Source of the DNA: Bacteroidota bacterium
GTDB taxonomy: Bacteria > Bacteroidota > Bacteroidia > Chitinophagales > Chitinophagaceae
Direction of reading: 5' to 3'
Assembly (NCBI GenBank): GCA_028877045.1
Contig: JAGWPQ010000632.1
Coordinates: 1-7,014, forward strand
Length of the DNA: 7,014 bases
The position numbers and the translations under genes are program-made. This document shows positions 5,655 through 7,014 of the stretch, in pieces. Within the stretch, counting starts at the first letter, position 1; the number at the start of each line of letters is the position of its first letter. The notes under the pieces were generated by a model. The model ran no database searches. It was not told the DNA's origin and saw only the letters and a list, made by a program, of their open reading frames with translations.

Positions 5655-6293
5655 TTAAGAGCAACAACTTTTTCTGGTAGCCGATATAGTAAAGCTGCAA
5701 ACTTCAGCGCTTCCTTTTTCATAAGGTGCGGACTCTTCCAAAATAGAGACGTCTTTAAATCCGGCATTAAAAAGCATTACCAGATATTCGCCTTTTGTTA
5801 CGGCGCCGGCCCAACATTCGGCAACCGCATCCGGATCATTTTTATATTCGGGTGCAATCTCTTGAGTAGCATAAATATCGCTTACCACAAAGCGCCCCCC
5901 TTTTTTTAAGATGCGATAGATCTCATTCCAAACTTTTTGTTTGTCGGCTGCGTGATTAATAGTGCAGTTAGAAATTAACAGATCGACACTTTGATCATCT
6001 AGGGCAATTGCTTCTAATTCTGATTGAATGATTTCGGCATTCTTAACTTCAAATTTTAATAGATTTTGTTTTGCCTTATTGATCATCCCTTCTGAAATAT
6101 CAACACCATAAACAAAACCATTGTCGCCAACGGCTTCGGCCATACGGATTACATCCAAGCCACGTCCGCAACCCAAGTCAACGCAAACTTCATCAATGTT
6201 TGCCTTTGCGTGATCAACTGCACCGCCACAGGATAAACAACAGGATGATTCGCTTAACGAAGTATATCTTAGATTGATGGCTTCTGTATTCAT
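5655..6293 (-). CDS. ArsM-like SAM-dependent methyltransferase, short form
   Basis: The 212-residue protein has methyltransferase motif I VDLGCGRGLDV (38-48), the acidic residue D65 in YGVDISEGM (62-70), and the ArsM-type signatures LLISNCTINHAADKQ (105-119) and SDIYATQEI...AECWAGAV (138-165). C110 and C160 align with the two catalytic-domain cysteines that bind As(III) in characterised ArsM proteins (C174 and C224 in the Cyanidioschyzon enzyme). The N-terminal SSCCLSCGG (16-24) resembles the ArsM Cys pair, but the usual linker of about 40 residues before motif I is missing, making the protein shorter than typical ArsM (roughly 260 or more residues). The C-terminus ends KSCCS, another vicinal pair. 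The fold is certain; arsenite as substrate is only a possibility, since a thiol-rich peptide or other thiophilic element could be the acceptor. It is probably the first gene of the cluster, behind the 6362-6405 regulatory region. Confidence 0.88.
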   Translation of the reverse strand: MNTEAINLRYTSLSESSCCLSCGGAVDHAKANIDEVCVDLGCGRGLDVIRMAEAVGDNGFVYGVDISEGMINKAKQNLLKFEVKNAEIIQSELEAIALDDQSVDLLISNCTINHAADKQKVWNEIYRILKKGGRFVVSDIYATQEIAPEYKNDPDAVAECWAGAVTKGEYLVMLFNAGFKDVSILEESAPYEKGSAEVCSFTISATRKSCCS

Positions 6294-6361
6294 TTGGTAT
6301 TAAGTATTAGGATAAAAATGATAACTAGCAAAACCTGACTTTGAGTAAAATAATATTACTG

Positions 6362-6369
6362 CTAAATTA
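6362..6369 (-). promoter_or_regulatory. Candidate -7 promoter element for the ArsM-like gene
   Basis: On the minus strand TAATTTAG matches the Bacteroidota -7 consensus TAnnTTTG with one mismatch. There is no TTG at the expected -33 distance; that position is covered by the palindrome at 6390-6405, as in activator-dependent promoters. Transcription would start near 6355-6358, about 65 bases before the ATG. Confidence 0.3.
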
Positions 6370-6389
6370 AATTTTTGCTATTCGCAGCT

Positions 6390-6405
6390 TGTTACTTTTG
6401 TCACT
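6390..6405 (-). promoter_or_regulatory. Candidate CRP/FNR-family operator
   Basis: The minus strand reads AGTGACAAAAGTAACA, a near-palindrome matching the CRP-type half-site layout TGTGA-N6-TCACA with two mismatches; its inner part GTGAC-AAAA-GTAAC is symmetric but for one base. Its centre lies about 40 bases upstream of the start inferred from the TAATTTAG element, the position used by class II CRP/FNR activators. No regulator gene is in the window, so the binding protein is unknown. Confidence 0.4.
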
Positions 6406-6644
6406 TAAAAAATAAAATTATTTCAGTAGAAGATTTCAATCAATGCATTTGACAAGAATAATTTCAGTAAAAAATCAGAATCGATCTATAAATATTTAAG
6501 TTCTGTGATTGATTTATTTTTAGGAAGAGTAGGTGCTATTGTTTGCGATGTGAAAAAGAAGCGAAGTATTTCTTATTTGCGGTTTGGTCTTTTTCTCTGA
6601 AAGAAAAAAAGGATATCTCTGCTTCTGCAAAAAAATATTCGAAT

Positions 6645-6682
6645 AAAATAAAAAGCCCTGAACCTGGAAATCAGTTCAGGGC
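6645..6682 (-). terminator. Intrinsic terminator of the rhodanese gene
   Basis: GCCCTGAAC (6655-6663) and GTTCAGGGC (6674-6682) are exact 9-bp reverse complements with a 10-base loop. On the minus strand the stem is followed by TTTTTATTTT. It begins 28 bases after the rhodanese stop, so the rhodanese is a transcription unit separate from the ArsM/peptide cluster. Confidence 0.88.
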
Positions 6683-6710
6683 ATAGCTTATAGAAACCAA
6701 AACCTAAAAC

Positions 6711-7014
6711 CTATCTTAATTTATGTTCAAGACTGTTCCATCCACCGCCGTTATAGGCTTCAATACCGGCTTGCTTTAATGCTGTTACAGCCATGCTGCT
6801 TCGGCCGCCACTTAAACAAACAGCAATGACCGGTTTCTTTTTTTGTTTGATACTCGGAATTTTTTGTGTGATCGTTGGTAGTGGAATGTTGATGGAATTT
6901 TTGATGTGTCCCGAACGAAATTCATCCGGATTCCGAACATCAATAATGATTGCACCGTTGGCATACAATTCTTTCAGGTATGCAGCTTTTTTGCTTCCGC
7001 CAAATAATAAATCT
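6711..7014 (-). CDS. Single-domain rhodanese-like sulfurtransferase (5' end beyond window)
   Basis: The frame is open from the right edge to the TAA at 6711, giving 100 visible residues. A TTG at 6968 could be taken as a start, but the in-frame codons upstream (DLLFGGSKKAAYLKEL) fit the usual N-terminal helix of these proteins, so the gene most likely continues past 7014. The domain is complete: IIIDVRNPDEFRSGHIKNS (22-40 of the visible part), then the active-site loop CLSGGRS with catalytic C66 and R71 in the CxxGxR pattern, and a C-terminal NGGGWNSL. No signal peptide is visible, but the true N-terminus is missing. Such proteins carry sulfane sulfur as a Cys persulfide. It is terminated separately at 6645-6682, so any link with the thiol-redox cluster is by neighbourhood only. 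Confidence 0.9.
   Translation of the reverse strand, partial: DLLFGGSKKAAYLKELYANGAIIIDVRNPDEFRSGHIKNSINIPLPTITQKIPSIKQKKKPVIAVCLSGGRSSMAVTALKQAGIEAYNGGGWNSLEHKLR

Larger units (their letters stand above)
6294..6710. other. Intergenic region between rhodanese and ArsM-like genes
   Basis: No gene is supported here. From right to left it holds the rhodanese terminator (6645-6682), an AT-rich stretch without clear features, a direct repeat ATTTCAGTA (6420-6428 and 6461-6469, 41 bp apart), the CRP/FNR-like palindrome and the candidate -7 element. The longest ATG frame I found in it encodes only about 18 residues. Confidence 0.6.

Noticed and set aside
5643..5909. Plus-strand 88-codon frame over the ArsM-like gene
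   Set aside because: It is antisense to a gene with clear methyltransferase motifs and has no family features.
5655..6293. Selenocysteine insertion in the Cys-rich proteins
   Set aside because: No in-frame TGA interrupts the peptide, the ArsM-like protein or the DUF1847-type protein, so there is no sign of selenoproteins.
6711..6968. Rhodanese as a complete 85-residue protein starting at TTG 6968
   Set aside because: The frame stays open to the window edge and the upstream residues fit the normal N-terminal helix, so the TTG is better read as an internal Leu codon.
1..7014. CRISPR array, tRNA, rRNA or insertion sequence
   Set aside because: No regularly spaced direct repeats, no tRNA cloverleaf or rRNA segments that I recognise, and no transposase frame or matched terminal inverted repeats were seen.

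Overview
The window is AT-rich and fits a member of the Bacteroidota. The start codons have no Shine-Dalgarno, two candidate promoters resemble the phylum's TTG...TAnnTTTG type, and one gap carries CCCGAAGGG palindromes of a kind I recall from Bacteroidota intergenic regions. A genus cannot be assigned. Every gene I can support is on the minus strand, so transcription runs from high to low coordinates.

In transcription order: (i) a single-domain rhodanese, cut by the right edge (6711-7014), closed by a clear intrinsic terminator (6645-6682). (ii) A gap of about 400 bp with a candidate CRP/FNR-type palindrome (6390-6405) and promoter in front of the next unit. (iii) A tightly spaced cluster: a short ArsM-like methyltransferase (5655-6293); a 36-residue Lys-rich peptide with Cys near its C-terminus (5499-5609); a strong hairpin just after the peptide gene (5441-5490); a radical SAM/SPASM peptide-maturase-type enzyme (4073-5380); an N-terminal thioredoxin fused to a thioredoxin reductase (2774-4045); a DUF1847-type Cys protein (2302-2769); a membrane-anchored thioredoxin (1880-2299); and a second class I methyltransferase (1197-1829). 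(iv) A non-coding gap of about 490 bp rich in short palindromes (711-1196). (v) A partial protein with a HEPN-like R-x4-H motif (1-710), read from its own candidate promoter.

The best candidate for an undescribed system is the cluster in (iii). The 111-bp peptide gene is easy to miss. It has the layout of a RiPP precursor: tiny, basic N-terminal half, Cys at 23, 24 and 34, beside a SPASM maturase, followed by a hairpin that could keep precursor transcript above maturase transcript. Unusually, it sits with an ArsM-like methyltransferase that keeps the two family cysteines used to bind As(III) and has extra vicinal cysteines at both ends, and with a dedicated thioredoxin/reductase set whose reductase lacks the usual NADPH-phosphate-binding arginines. 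My inference is a redox-controlled, thiol-rich modified peptide, possibly linked to arsenic or a similar thiophilic element. The chemistry is unproven, and an ordinary sactipeptide-like product or a peptide redox cofactor are live alternatives.
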